A stretch of 64,000 bases of DNA, from positions 88,414,280 to 88,478,279 of the forward strand of contig OV050033.1 of the NCBI GenBank assembly GCA_920105625.2, written 5' to 3'. How positions within the stretch are numbered: the first letter of the stretch is position 1; the number at the start of each line of letters is the position of its first letter. The translations under genes were made by a program, and so were the position numbers. Origin of the DNA: Clusia tigrina (Eukaryota; Arthropoda; Insecta; Diptera; Clusiidae). This document shows, in pieces, positions 24,962 to 35,984 of the stretch. The notes under the pieces are model-generated. The model ran no database searches, was not told where the DNA came from, and was given only the letters and a program-made list of their open reading frames with translations.

Positions 24962-24968
24962 TTATATA
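24962..24968 (-). promoter_or_regulatory. TATA box of LTR 1
   Basis: TATATAA within GCTATATAAGCGG on the minus strand, in GC-balanced surroundings. Position fits a U3/R boundary: tandem repeats lie upstream and AATAAA signals downstream. I see no clean arthropod initiator 25-30 bp downstream. A donor-like CCGTAAGTAG lies about 45 bp downstream (plus 24910-24919). Confidence 0.5.
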
Positions 24969-25147
24969 GCGAAAGCTTGCCAGGGGATCAGTGCTCGTTG
25001 TTGTTGTGGCCCAGTTGTCCTTAGGCCACCTTCAACTTCCGCTGGTTGTCCACCTTGTTGTAGTTCCCCTAGTTGTCCATCGTAGTTGTTGCTTGCAGTA
25101 GTGTGGCCTGATCGCTGCTGTTAGTTGTCGCTTTGCTGTTGTTGTAG

Positions 25148-25368
25148 TTAATATATCGTTCAAACTCCGCTTGCTTACGGCTCTGTGTTTACGATCGGTG
25201 CGCTCTCGTTGTCATCCGTGCTCCGCCTTCGGTCGCTGTAGTGTTGTTGTTGTTGCAAAGATTGGTTTGCACTCTGCCTGCTTACTGCTTTGTGTGTGCG
25301 ATCGGTTAGCGTGTGTGTGATGCTCTTTCGGGTTTCTCTGTGTTCCGCCTTTGGTCGCTGCACTGTTG
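25148..25368. repeat. ~106-bp repeats in LTR 1 (two units)
   Basis: Two imperfect units starting with TTAATATATC or TTGCAAAG and sharing TTACGATCGG-type, CATCCGTGCTCCGCC and GGTCGCTGTAGTG segments. They lie upstream of the TATA box, where LTR enhancers usually reside. LTRs 2 and 3 have five such units. Confidence 0.85.
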
Positions 25369-25729
25369 TAGAAATGTTTGCTTGCTGTTTCTTTTCTCCT
25401 TTATAGCCGTACTAGTCCCTCTTGATGTTCTTTGTACTATTAAGCCGTCGTCGCCATCAGTCTAACTCTTTCGGTTTCTGTGCTCCTCACCACCTGTACG
25501 TTTATTGGTCCGATCGTCTGTGCGTAAATGTTTTGTGATACTTATCCGCTGTCTTTGTTGTTGCATTTAGCGTGGGAGGTGGTTACCTTTTTAAGCTGCA
25601 TGATATCGGGGATGGTTGCATGCTTGAATATTGTTTGTGGTTAAAACAAATAAAATATGGTGGACATCGTTATTTGTTTTTGGACTTAACACGGTCTCTG
25701 GTGGTAGCATATAGTTTTTGTTGTATATG

Positions 25730-25755
25730 CGGAAAATACTTCTGGTATTTTTCCG
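25730..25755. other. Hairpin near the LTR 5' end
   Basis: CGGAAAATAC and GTATTTTTCCG form an inverted repeat around a 5-base spacer, 8 bp inside the LTR terminus. The same element is present in the other LTRs (36887-36912, 60091-60116 and about 61907-61932). Confidence 0.7.
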
Positions 25756-25763
25756 TCTTTACA

Positions 25764-28570
25764 ATATATACACTTATCTGCCTCAGTCGGCTTCTCAGTC
25801 GGCTTTGCAGCCACTGTCAGCGTCTCTGTAGGCATCTCAGTCGCTGCCGCTGTCGATTGGGGGGGTCTGCTGCCTTCACTATCCCTTTATTTACACCTAT
25901 CTACCTCAGTCGGCGTGTTAAACGGTGTCGCAGCCTCTCTCAGCGTCTCTGTAGGCGTCTCAGTCGTTGCCGCTGTCGATTGGGGGGTCTGCTGCCTTCT
26001 CTATGCCTATATCTACACCTATCTGCCTCAGTTGGCGTCTCAGTCGGTGTCGCAACCTCTGTCAGCGTCTCTGTAGCCGTCTCAGTCGCTGCCGTTGTCC
26101 ATTGGGGAGTCTGCTGCCTTCGCTATGCCTATATCTACCCCTATCTACCCCTATCTGCCTCAGTCGGCGTCTTCATCGGCGGCGCAGCCTCTGTCAGCGT
26201 CACTGTAGGCGTCGCAGTCGCAGCCGCTGTCGATGGGGGGGTCTGCTGCCTCCTCGATGCCTATATCTACCCCTCTCTGCCTCAGTCAGCGTCTCAGACG
26301 GCGTCGTAGCCTCTGTCAGCGTCTCTGTAGGCGTCTTAGTCGTTGCCCCTGTCGATTGGGGGGGTCTACTGCCTGCTCTATGCTTATATATACAGTTATC
26401 TGCCTCAGTCGGCGTCTCAGTCGGCGTTGCAGCCACTGTCAGCGTCTCTGTAGGCTTCTCAGTCGTTGCCGCTGTCGATTGGGGGGTCAGTTGCTTTCTC
26501 TATGACTATATCTACCCCTATCTGCCTCAGTCGGCGTCTCAGTCGTTGCCGCTTTCGATTGGGGGTCTGTTGCCTTCTCTATGCCTCTATCTACCCCTCT
26601 CTGCCTCAGTCAGCGTCTCAGATGGTGTCGCAGCCACTGTCAGTGTCTCTGTAGGCGTCTCAGTCGTTGCCGCTGTCGTTTGGGGGGTCTACTGCCTGCT
26701 CTATGCTTATATATACAGTTATCTGCCTCAGTCGGCGTCTCAGTCGGCGTTGCAGCCACTGTCAGCGTCTCTGTAGGCATCTCAGTCGCTGCCGCTGTAG
26801 ATTGGGGGGGTCTGCTGCCTTCACTATCCCTTTATTTACCACTATCTACCTCAGTCGGCGTGTCAAACGGTGTCGCAGCCTCTCTCAGCGTCTCTGTAGG
26901 CGTCTCAGTCGTTGCCGCTGTCGATTGGGGGGTCTGCTGCCTTCTCTATGCCTATATCTACGCGTATCTACCTAATTCGGAGTCTCAACCGACGTCGCAG
27001 CCTCTGCCAGCGTCTCTGTAGGCTTCTCAGTCGTTGCCGCTGTCGATTGGGGGGTCAGTTGCTTTTTCTATGACTATATCTACCCCTATCTGCCTCAGTC
27101 GGCGTCTCAGTCGTTGCCGCTTTCGATTGGGGGTCTGTTGCCTTCTCTATGCCTCTATCTACCCCTATCTGCCTCAGTCGGCGTCTCAGTCGTTGCCGCT
27201 TTCGATTGGGGGGTCTGTTGCCTTCTCTATGCCATTATCTACCCCTCTCTGCCTCAGTCAGCGTCTCAGATGGTGTCGCAGCCACTGTCAGCGTCTCTGT
27301 AGGCGTCTCAGTCGTTGCCGCTGTCGATTGGGAGGTCTGCTGCGTTCTCTATGCCTATATCTACGCCTATCTACCTAATTCGGCGTCTCAACCGACGTCG
27401 CAGCCTCTGCCATCGTCTCTGTAGGCTTCTCAGTCGTTGCCGCTGTCGATTTGGGGGTCAGTTGCTTTCTCTATGCCTATATCTACCCCTATCTGCCTCA
27501 GTCGGCGTCTCAGTCGTTGCCGCTTTCGATTGGGGGTCTGTTGCCTTCTCTATGCCTCTATCTACCCCTATCTGCCTAAGTCGGCGTCTCAGTCGGTGTC
27601 GCAACCTCTGTCAGCGTCTCTGTGGGCGTCTCAGTCGCTGCCGTTGTCGATTGGGGAGTCTGCTGCTGTCTCTATGCCTATATCTACCCCTCTTTGCCTC
27701 AGTCGGCATCTCAGACGGCGTCGCAGTCTCTGTCAGCGTCTCTGTAGCCGTCTCAGTCGTTACCGCTGTCGATTGGGGGGTCTGTTGCCTTCTCTATACC
27801 TATATCTACCCCTATCTGCCTCAGTCGGCGTCTCAATCGGCGTCTCAGACGGCGTCGCAGTCTCTGTCAGCGTCTCTGTAGGCGTCTCAGTCGTTGCCGC
27901 TGTCGATTGGGGGGTCTCTTGCCTTTTCTATGCCTATATCTAGCCCTATCTGCCTCAGTAGGCGTCGCAACCTCTGTCAGCATCTCTGTAGGCGTCTCAG
28001 TCGCTCCCGCTGTCGATTGGGGGTCGCTGCCTTATCTATGCCTATATCTACCCCTTTATGCCCCAGTCGGCGTCGCAGCCTCTGTCAGCGTCTCTGTAGA
28101 CGTCTCAGTCGTTGCCTCTGCCGATTGAGGGGCTGTTGCCTCCTCTATGCCTATATCTACCCCTATCTGCCTCAGTCGGCGTCTCAGTCGTCGTTCCAGC
28201 CACTGTCAGCATCTCGGTAGGCGTCTCAGTTGCTGCCGTTGGCTATTGGGGAGTCTGCTGCTATCTTTATGCATATATCTACCCCTATCTACCCCTATCT
28301 GCCTCAGTCGGCGTCTCAATCGGCGTCGCAGCCGCTGTCGATTGAGGGGTCTTCTGCCTTCTCTATGCTTATATCTACCGGTATCTACCCCTATCTGCCT
28401 CAGACGGCGTCTCAGTCGGCGTCGCAACCTCTGTCAGCATCTCTGTAGGCGTCTCAGTCGCAGCCGCTGTCGATTGGGGGGGTCTGCTGCCTTCTCTATG
28501 CTTATCTCTACCGGTATCTGCCTCAGACGGCGTCTCAAGCGGCGTCGCAGCCTATGTCAGCGTCTCTCTA
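25764..28570. repeat. Satellite array, type B block 2
   Basis: The array resumes at ATATATACACTTATCTGCC, the other half of the unit cut by LTR 1. The first 0.4 kb is nearly the same as the sequence after LTR 2. Many units have GTCGTTGCCGCTTTCGATTGG. Some contain the duplicated 10-mer TATCTACCCC (near 26145 and 28280). From about 27.4 kb it is a diverged copy of the module found repeatedly at 38-50 kb. It ends with CTCAAGCGGCGTCGCAGCC, the B side of a recurrent junction. Confidence 0.93.
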
Positions 28571-31301
28571 GGCGCCTCAGTCGCTGCCGCCGTCGATTGG
28601 GGGGTCTGCTGACTTCTGTATTCCTATTTCTACCCCTATCTGCCTCAGTCGGCAGCTCAGTCGGCATCGCAGGCTCTGTCAGCGTCTCTGTAGGCGTCTC
28701 AGTCGCTGCCGCTGCCGATTGGGGGGGGTCTGCTGCCTTCTCTATGCCAATATCTACCCCTATCTGAATCAGTTGGCGTCTCAGTCGGCGTCGCAGCCTC
28801 TGTCAGCCTCTCTGAATGCGTCTCAGTCGCTGCCGCTGTCGATTGGGGGGGTCTGATGCCTTCTCTATGCCTATGTCTACCCCTCTCTGCCTCAGCCGGC
28901 GTCTCAGTCTTCGTCGCAGCTTCTGTCAGCGTCGCAGCCTCTGTCAGCGTCTCTGTAGGCGTCTCAGTCGCTGCCGCTGTCGATTGGGGGGGTCTGCTGA
29001 CTTCTGTATTCCTATTTCTACCCCTATCTGCCTCAGTCGGCAGCTCAGTCGGCGTCGCAGCCTCTATCAGCGTCTCTGTAGGCGTCTCAGTCGCTGCCGC
29101 CGTCGATTGGGGGGTCTGCTGCATTCTCTATGCCAATATCTACCCCTATCTGAATCAGTTGGCGTCTCAGTCGGCGTCGCAGCCTCTGTCAGCATCTCTG
29201 AAAGCGTCTCAGTCGCTGCAGCTGTCGATTGGGCAGTCTGCTGCCTTCTCTATGCCTATATCTACCCCTAACTGCCTCAGTCGGCGTCTCAGTCGCTGCC
29301 GCTGCCGATTGGGGGGTCTGATGCCTCCGCTATGCCTATATCTACCCCTCTCTGCCTCATCCGGCGTCTCAATCGGCGTCGCAGCGTCTGTCAGCGTCGC
29401 AGCGTCTGTCAGCGTCTCTGTAGGCGTCTCAGTCGCTGCCGCTGTCGATTGGGGGGGTCTGCTGCCTTCTCTATGCCAATATCTACCCTTATCTGCCTCA
29501 GTCGGCGTCTCAGTCGGCGTCTCAGGCGGCATCGCAGCCATTGTCAGCGTCTATGTAGGCGTCTCAGTTGCTGCAGCTGTCGATTGGGGGCTGCTGCCTT
29601 CTCTATGCCCATATCTACCCCTACCTGCCTCAGTCGGCGTCGCAGCCTCTGTCAGCGTCTCTCTAAGCGTCTCAGTCGCTGCCGCTGTCGATTGGGGGGG
29701 TCTGCTGCCTTCTCTATGCCCATATCTACCCATCTCTGCCTCAGCCGGCGTCTCAGTCGGCGTCGCAGCATCTGTCAGCGTCTCTATTGGCGTCTCAGTC
29801 GCTGCCGCTGTCGATTAGGGGGTCTGCTGACTTCTGTATTCCTATTTCTACCCCTATCTGCCTCAGTCGGCAGCTCAGTCGGCGTCGCAGCCTCTGTCAG
29901 CGTCTCTGTAGGCGTCTCAGTCGCTGCCGCTGCCGATTGGGGGGGGTCTGCTGCCTTCTGTATGCCAATATCTACCCTTATCTGCCTCAGTCTGCGTCTC
30001 AGTCAGCGTCGCAGCCTCTCTGAATGCGTCTCAGTCGCTGCCGCTGTCGATTGGGGGGTCTGCTGCCTTCTCTATGCCTATATCTACCCCTACCTGCCTC
30101 AGTCGGCATCTCAGTCGGCGTCGCAGCCACTGTCAGCGTCTCTCTAGGCGTCTCAGTCGCTGCCGCCGTCGATTGGGGGGTCTGCTGCATTATCTATGCC
30201 AATATCCACCCCTATCTGCCTCAGTCGGCGTCGAAGCCTCTGTCAGCGTCTCTCTAGGCGTCTCAGTCGCTGCCGTCGTCGATTGCGGGGTCTGCTGCAT
30301 TCTCTATGCCAATATCTACCGCTATCAGCCTCAGTCGGCGTCGCAGCCTCTGTCAGCGTCTCTGTAGGCGTCTCAGTAGCTACCGCTGTCGGATGGGGGG
30401 TCTGCTGCCTTCTGTATGCCTATATCTACCCCTATCTGCCTCAGTCGGTATCACAGTCGGCTTCGCAGCCTCTGTCAGCGTCTCTGTAGGCGTCTCAGTC
30501 GCTGCCGCTGTCGACTGGGGGGGTCTGATGCCTTCTCTATGCCTATATCTACCCCTCTCTGCCTCAGCCGGCGTCTCAGTCGGCGTCGCAGCGTCTGTCA
30601 GCGTCGCAGCCTCTGTCAGCGTTTCTGTAGGCATCTCAGTCGCTGCCGCTGTCGATTGGGGGGTCTGCTGCCTTCTCTATGCCAATATCTACCATTATCT
30701 GCCTCAGTCGGCGTCTCAGTCGGCGTCTCAGTCGGCGTCTCAGTCGGCATCGCAGCCATTGTCAGCGTCTATGTAGGCATCTCAGTTGCTGCCGCTGTCG
30801 ATTGGGGGGGTCTGCTGCCTTCTCTATGCCTATATCTACCCCTACCTGCCTCAGTCGGCATCTCAGTCGGCGTCGCAGCCACTGTCAGCGTCTCTCTAGG
30901 CGTCTCAGTCGCTGCCGCCGTCGATTGGGGGTCTGCTGCATTATCTATGTCAATATCCACCCCTATCTGCCTCAGTCGGCGTCGAAGCCTCTGTCAGCGT
31001 CTCTCTAGGCGTCTCAGTCGCTGCCGCCGTCGATTGGGGGGTCTGCTGCATTATCTATGCCAATATCCACCCCTACCTGCCTCAGTCGGCGTCGCAGCCT
31101 ATGTCAGCGTCTCTCTATGCGCCTCAGTCGCTGCCGCCGTCGATTGGGGGGTCTGCTGACTTCTGTATTCCTATTTCTACCCCTACCTGCCTCAGTTGGC
31201 GTCTCAGTCGGCGTCGCAGCCTCTGTCCGCATCTCTGAAAGCGTCTCAGTCGCTGCAGCTGTCGATTGGGGGGTCTGCTGCCTTCTCTATGCCTATATCT
31301 A
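28571..31301. repeat. Satellite array, type A block 2
   Basis: A-type units resume with GCCGCCGTCGATTGG and TGCTGACTTCTGTATTCC. A two-copy 18-bp expansion lies at 29376-29411. Units with GCATTATCTATGCCAATATC and CGAAGCCTCTG near 30.2-31.1 kb match 15.4-15.6 kb and 47.9-48.1 kb. The block ends at CTACGCCCGTCTGCC near 31302, the same A-to-B junction as near 16009 and 48841. Confidence 0.92.
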
Positions 31302-32735
31302 CGCCCGTCTGCCTAATTCGGCATCTCAACCGACGTCGCAGCCTCTGTCAGCGTCTCTGTAGGCTTCTCAGTCGATGTCGCTGTCGTTTGGGGGGTCTGT
31401 TGCCTTCTCTATGCCTCTATCCAACCCTATCTACCCCTATCTGCCCCAGTCGGCGTCTCAGTCGTTGCCGCTTTCGATTGGGGGGTCTGTTGGATTCTCT
31501 ATGCCTATATCTACGCCTATCTGTCTAATTTGGCGTCACAACCGACGTCGCAGCCTCTGTCAGCGTCTCTGTAGGTGTCTCAGTCGCTGCCGCTTTCGAT
31601 TGGGGGGTCTGCTGCCTTCTCTATGCCTATATCTACGCCTATCTGCCTCAGTCGGTGTCTCAAATGGTGTCGCAGCTTCTGTCAGCGTCTCTGTAGGCGT
31701 CTCAGTCATTGCCGCTGTTGATTGGGGGGTCTGTTGCCTTCTCTATGCCTATATATTCACTTATCTGCCTCAGTCGGCGTCTCAGTCGGCGTCTCAGTCG
31801 GCGTCTCAGTCGGCGTTGCAGCCCCTATCTGCCCCAGTCGGCGTCTCAGTCGTTGCCGCTTTCGATAGGAGGGGTCTGTTGGATTCTCTATGCCTATATA
31901 TACCCTATCTGCGTCAGTCGGCGTGTCAGTCGGCGTCTCAACCTCTGTCAGCGTCTCCGTAGGCGTCTCAGTCGCTGCTGCTGTCGTTGGGGGGTCTGCT
32001 GCTTTCTCAATGCCTATATCTACCCTTCTCTGCCCCAGTCGGCGTCTCAGACGGTGTGGCAGCCTCTGTCAGCGTCTCTGTAGGCGTCTCAGTCGTTGCC
32101 CCTGTCGATTGGGGGGTATGTTGCCTTCTCTATGCCTATGTATACACTTATCTGCCTCAGTCGGCGTCTCATTCGGCGGCGCAGCCTCTGTCAGCGTCTC
32201 TGTAGGCGTCTCAGTCGCTGCCGCTGTCGTTTGGGGGGGTCTGCTGCTTTCTCTATGCCTGTATCTACCCCTCTCTGCCTCAGTCAGCATCTCAGACGGC
32301 GTCGAAGCGTCTGACAGTGTCTCTGTAAGCGTCTTAGTCGTTGCCGCTGACGATTGGGGGGTCTGTTGCCTTCTCTATGACTATATCTACCCCTATCTGC
32401 CGCAGTCGGTGTCGCAGTCAGCGGCGCAGCCTCTGTCAGCGTCTATGTAAGCGTCTCAGTCGCAGCCGCTGTCGATTGGGGGGTCCGCTGCTTTCTCGAT
32501 GCCTATATCTACCCCTATCTGCCTCAGTCGGCGGCTCACTCGGCGGCGCAGCCTCTGACAGCGTCTCAGTAGGCGTCTCAGTCGCTGCCGCTGTCGTTTG
32601 GGGGGTCTGCTGCTTTCTCTATGCCTATATCTAGCCCTCTCTGCCCCAGTCGGCGTCTCAGATGACGTCGCAGCCTCTGTCAGCGTCTCTGTAGGCGTCT
32701 CAGTCGTTGCCCCTGTCGATTGGGGGGGGGGGTCT

Positions 32736-32770
32736 GCTGCCTGCTCTATGCTTATATATACACTTATCTG
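32736..32770. other. Intact copy of the LTR target site (empty site)
   Basis: The unit reads TGCCTGCTCTATGCTTATAT followed by ATACACTTATCTG without an LTR. The CTGCCTGCTCTATGC variant is the same as in the left flanks of all three solo LTRs. Further uninterrupted copies are near 53626-53650 and 53876-53900. Confidence 0.88.
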
Positions 32771-33015
32771 CCTCAGTCGGCGTCTCACTCGGCGGCGCAG
32801 CCTCTGTCAGCGTCTCAGTAGGCGTCTCAGTCGGTGCCGCTGTCGTTTGGGGGGTCTGCTGCTTTCTCTATGCCTATAACTAGCCCTCTCTGCCCCAGTC
32901 GGCGTCTCAGACGGTGTCGCAGCCTCTGTCAGCATCTCTGTAGGCGTCTCAGTCGTTGCCGCTGTTGATTGGGGGGTCTGTTGCCTTCTCTATGCCTATA
33001 TATTCACTTATTTGC

Positions 33016-33063
33016 CTCAGTCGGCGTCTCAGTCGGCGTCTCAGTCGGCGTCTCAGTCGGCGT
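33016..33063. repeat. 12-bp sub-repeat, four copies
   Basis: Four consecutive CTCAGTCGGCGT motifs in one unit, two to three more than usual. The neighbouring unit starts with the TATATATTCACTTATTTGCC variant shared with about 16.77 kb and 54.02 kb, where the copy number is three, so number changed after duplication. Confidence 0.88.
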
Positions 33064-35213
33064 CGCAGCCTCTGTCAGCGTCTCTGTAGGCACCTTAGTC
33101 GTTGCCGCTGTCGATTGGGGAGGTCTGTTGCCTTCTCTATGCCTATATATACACTTATCTGCCTCAGTCGGCGTTTCAGTCGGCGTTGCAGCCTCTGTGA
33201 GCGTCTCTGTACGCATCTCAGTCGCTGCCGCTGTCGATTGGGGGGTCTGTTGCCTTTTCTATGCCTATATCTACCTCTATCTGCCTCAGTCGGCGTCTCA
33301 ATCGGCGTCGCCGATTCTGTCAGCGTCTCTGTAGGCGTTTCAGTCGCTGCCGCTGTCGATTGGGGGTCTGCTGCCTTCTCAATCCCTATTTTTACCCCTA
33401 TCTGCCTCAGTCGGCGTCTCAGACGGTGTCGCAGCCTCTCTCAGCGTCTCTGTAGGCGTCTCAGTCGTTGCCGCTGCTGATTGGGGGGTCTGTTGCCTTC
33501 TCTATGCCTATATCTACCTCTATCTGCCTCAGTCGGCGTCTCAATCTGCGTCGCCGCCTCTGTCAGCATCTCTGTAGGCATCTCAATCGCTGCCGCTGTC
33601 GATTGGGGGGTCTGCTGCCTTCTCTATGCCTATATATGCACTTATCTGCCTCAGTCGGCGTTGCAGCCACTGTCAGCGTCTCTGTATGCGTCTCAGTCGC
33701 TGCCGCTGTCGATTGGGGGTCTGCTGCCTTCACTATCCCTATAATTACCCCTATCTGCTTCAGTCGGCGTCTCAGACGGTGTCGCAGCCTCTCTCAGCGC
33801 CTCTGTAGGCGTCTCAGTCGTTGCCGCTGTCGATTGGAGGGTCTGCTCCCTTCTCTATGCCTATATCTACCCCTATCTGCCTCAGTCGGTGTCTCAGATG
33901 GTGTCGCAGCCTCTGTCAGCGTTTTTGTAAGCATCTCAGTCGTTGCCGCTGTCGATTGGGGGGGTCTGCTGCCTTCTCTATGCCTCTATCTGCGCCTATC
34001 TGCCTAATTCGGCATCTCAACCGACGTCGCAGCCTCTGTCAGCATCTCTGTAGGCGTCTCAGTCGTTGCCGCTGTCGATTGGAGGGTCTGCTCCCTTCTC
34101 TATGCCTATATCTACCCTTATCTGCCTCAGTCGGTGTCTCAGATGGTGTCGCAGCCTCTGTCAGCGTTTTTGTAAGCATCTCAGTCGTTGCCGCTGTCGA
34201 TTGGGGGGGTCAGTTGCTTTCTCTATGCCTATATCTACCCCTATTTGCCTCAGTCGGCGTCTCAGTCGTTGCCGCTTTCGATTGGGGGGTCTGTTGCCTT
34301 CTCTATGCCTCTATCCACCCCTATCTACCCCTATCTGCCCCAGTCGGCGTCTCAGTCGTTGCCGCTTTCGATAGGGGGGGTCTGTTGGATTCTCTATGCC
34401 TATATATACCCTATCTGCGTCAGTCGGCGTGTCAGTCGGCGTCTCAACCTCTGTCAGCGTCTCTGTAGGCGTCTCAGTCGCTGCCGCTGTCGTTTGGGGG
34501 GTCTGCTGCTTTCTCTATGCCTATATCTACCCCTCTCTGCCCCAGTCGGCGTCTCAGACGGTGTGGCAGCCTCTGTCAGCGTCTCTGTAGGCGTCTCAGT
34601 CGTTGCCCCTGTCGATTGGGGGTATGTTGCCTTCTCTATGCCTATGTATACACTTATCCGCCTCATTCGGCGGCGCAGCCTCTGTCAGCGTCTCTGTAGG
34701 CATCTCAGTCGCTGCCGCTATCGTTTGGGGGGTCTGCTGTTTCTCTATGCCTATATCTACCCCTCTCTGCCTCAGTCAGCATCTCAGACGGCGTCGAAGC
34801 GTCTGACAGTGTCTCTGTAAGCGTCTTAGTCGTTGCCGCTGACGATTGGGGGGTCTGTTGCCTTCTCTATGTCTATATCTACCCCTATCTGCCGCAGTCG
34901 GTGTCGCAGTCGGCGGCGCAGCCTCTGTCAGCGTCTCTGTAGGCGTCTCAGTGGCAGCCGCTGTCGATTGGGGGGTCCACTGCTTTCTCGATGCCTATAT
35001 CTACCCCTATCTGCCTCAGTCGGCGTCTCACTCGGCGGCGCAGCCTCTGTCAGCGTCTCAGTAGGCGTCTCAGTCGCTGCCGCTGTCGTTTGGGGGGTCT
35101 GCTGCTTTCTATATGCCTATATCTAGCCCTCTCTGCCCCAGTCGGCGTCTCAGATGGCGTCGCAGCCTCTGTCAGCGTCTCTGTAGGCGTCTCAGTCGTC
35201 GCCCCTGTCGATT

Positions 35214-35230
35214 GGGGGGGGGGGGGGGGG
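35214..35230. repeat. Longest G-tract in the window (17 Gs)
   Basis: A run of 17 Gs just before LTR 2, compared with 10 and 13 in the paralogous positions next to LTRs 1 and 3. Confidence 0.8.
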
Positions 35231-35250
35231 CTGCTGCCTGCTCTGTGCTT

Positions 35251-35254
35251 ATAT
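35251..35254. repeat. Target-site duplication ATAT of LTR 2 (partner 36921-36924)
   Basis: Same site, phase and flanking variants as for LTR 1. This points to duplication of an existing insertion and not a separate integration. Confidence 0.85.
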
Positions 35255-35314
35255 TGTAACGACTCGTTTTCGCTGGGGTAAGAACTCAGCGGGTCCCAGG
35301 GTCACTTACAGAAA

Positions 35315-35356
35315 TTTATTTCAATCGCGTTAGTTTTTATAAGTGTTTTATTTATT
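35315..35356 (-). terminator. Candidate poly(A) signals of LTR 2
   Basis: Minus-strand AATAAA at 35315-35320 and the AATAAATAAA cluster at 35347-35356, at the same spacing from the LTR end as in LTR 1. Confidence 0.45.
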
Positions 35357-35437
35357 TTCAAACTTACTACTTATACATATATATATAATTATATTTAATA
35401 ATTTTACCCTACTCTGTGTGGTAGTGTCCGTGGTTTG

Positions 35438-35677
35438 TACGAGTGTCCCAGGGAGAGTCAGTCAAAACCATAAACTCCACTGGCTCTGTCTGCGTTGCGT
35501 GTGTGTCCCAGGGAGAGTCGGTCAAAACCATAAACTCCACTGGCTCTGTCTGCGTTGCGTGTGTGTCCCAGGGAGAGTCGGTCAAAACCATAAACTCCAC
35601 TGGCTCTGTCTACGTTGCGTGTGTGTCCCAGGGAGAGTCGGTCAAAACCATAAACTCCACTGGCTCTGTCTACGTTG
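35438..35677. repeat. Four 60-bp tandem repeats in LTR 2
   Basis: Same four-copy block as in LTR 1. The second copy has GGGAGAGTC where LTR 1 has GGGATAGTC. Copy number is four in all three LTRs, unlike the 106-bp block, which has changed. Confidence 0.95.
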
Positions 35678-35798
35678 TTTTATTGTCAATAGTTAGAGTA
35701 CCTAGTTTCGATGCTTGGTGCGTCTCTAGGAGCTTGGTGCGTTGTCTACTTACGGAGCGATGCTAGATCAAAGAGGCTTGGTGTTTGGTTCACTCCGC

Positions 35799-35805
35799 TT
35801 ATATA
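35799..35805 (-). promoter_or_regulatory. TATA box of LTR 2
   Basis: TATATAA on the minus strand, about 180 bp downstream of the first 106-bp unit. Transcripts from here would run toward lower coordinates, out through the LTR and into the array ending at 35254 unless polyadenylated in the LTR. Confidence 0.5.
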
Positions 35806-35984
35806 GCGAAAGCTTGCCAGGGGATCAGTGCTCGTTGTTATTGTGGCCCAGTTGTCCTTAGGCCACCTTCAACTTCCGCTGGTTGTCCACCTTGTTGTAG
35901 TTCCCCTAGTTGTCCATCGTAGTTGTTGCTTGCAGTAGTGTGGCCTGATCGCTGCTGTTAGTTGTCGCTTTGCTGTTGTTGTAG

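Larger units (their letters stand above)
24418..25763 (-). mobile_element. Solo LTR 1 (LTR retrotransposon, Ty3/gypsy-like by inference)
   Basis: In its own orientation the LTR starts TGTAAAGACGG at 25763 and ends GAGTCGTTACA at 24418, so it has TG...CA ends with a 5-bp inverted terminus (TGTAA/TTACA). It is flanked by ATAT. It is 1346 bp long. In order along the minus strand it holds a terminal hairpin, about 106-bp repeats, a TATA box, an AATAAA, four 60-bp repeats, an AT-rich stretch and further AATAAA hexamers. No internal retrotransposon domain, primer-binding site or polypurine tract adjoins it, since satellite lies on both sides; hence a solo LTR. The family is inferred from structure only; Bel-Pao is an alternative. 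Compared with LTRs 2 and 3 it lacks 320 bp, equal to three of the 106-bp repeats. Confidence 0.83.
31302..35254. repeat. Satellite array, type B block 3
   Basis: This block opens like 16.0-16.8 kb and resembles 52.5-53.7 kb. Near 31.82 kb a unit is internally deleted (GCGTTGCAG joined to CCCCTATCTGCC); the same deletion is at about 52.69 kb, showing common descent. The last 2 kb closely resembles the sequence before LTR 1 and before LTR 3. It ends at TATAT with LTR 2. Confidence 0.93.

Noticed and set aside
24418..25763. DNA transposon with terminal inverted repeats and 8-bp target duplication
   Set aside because: Considering 1-196 and 24418 alone, the ends look like long inverted repeats around the array with GCCTATAT/GCTTATAT. 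But the segment 24418-25763 has its own TG...CA ends, TATA box, poly(A) signals and perfect 4-bp ATAT flanks, so an LTR explains it better.
25572..26309. 245-residue frame starting in unique sequence (also at 36729, 59933 and 61749)
   Set aside because: It starts inside the LTR, crosses the LTR end and continues into satellite; it is antisense to the LTR. The recurrence reflects duplication of the locus.
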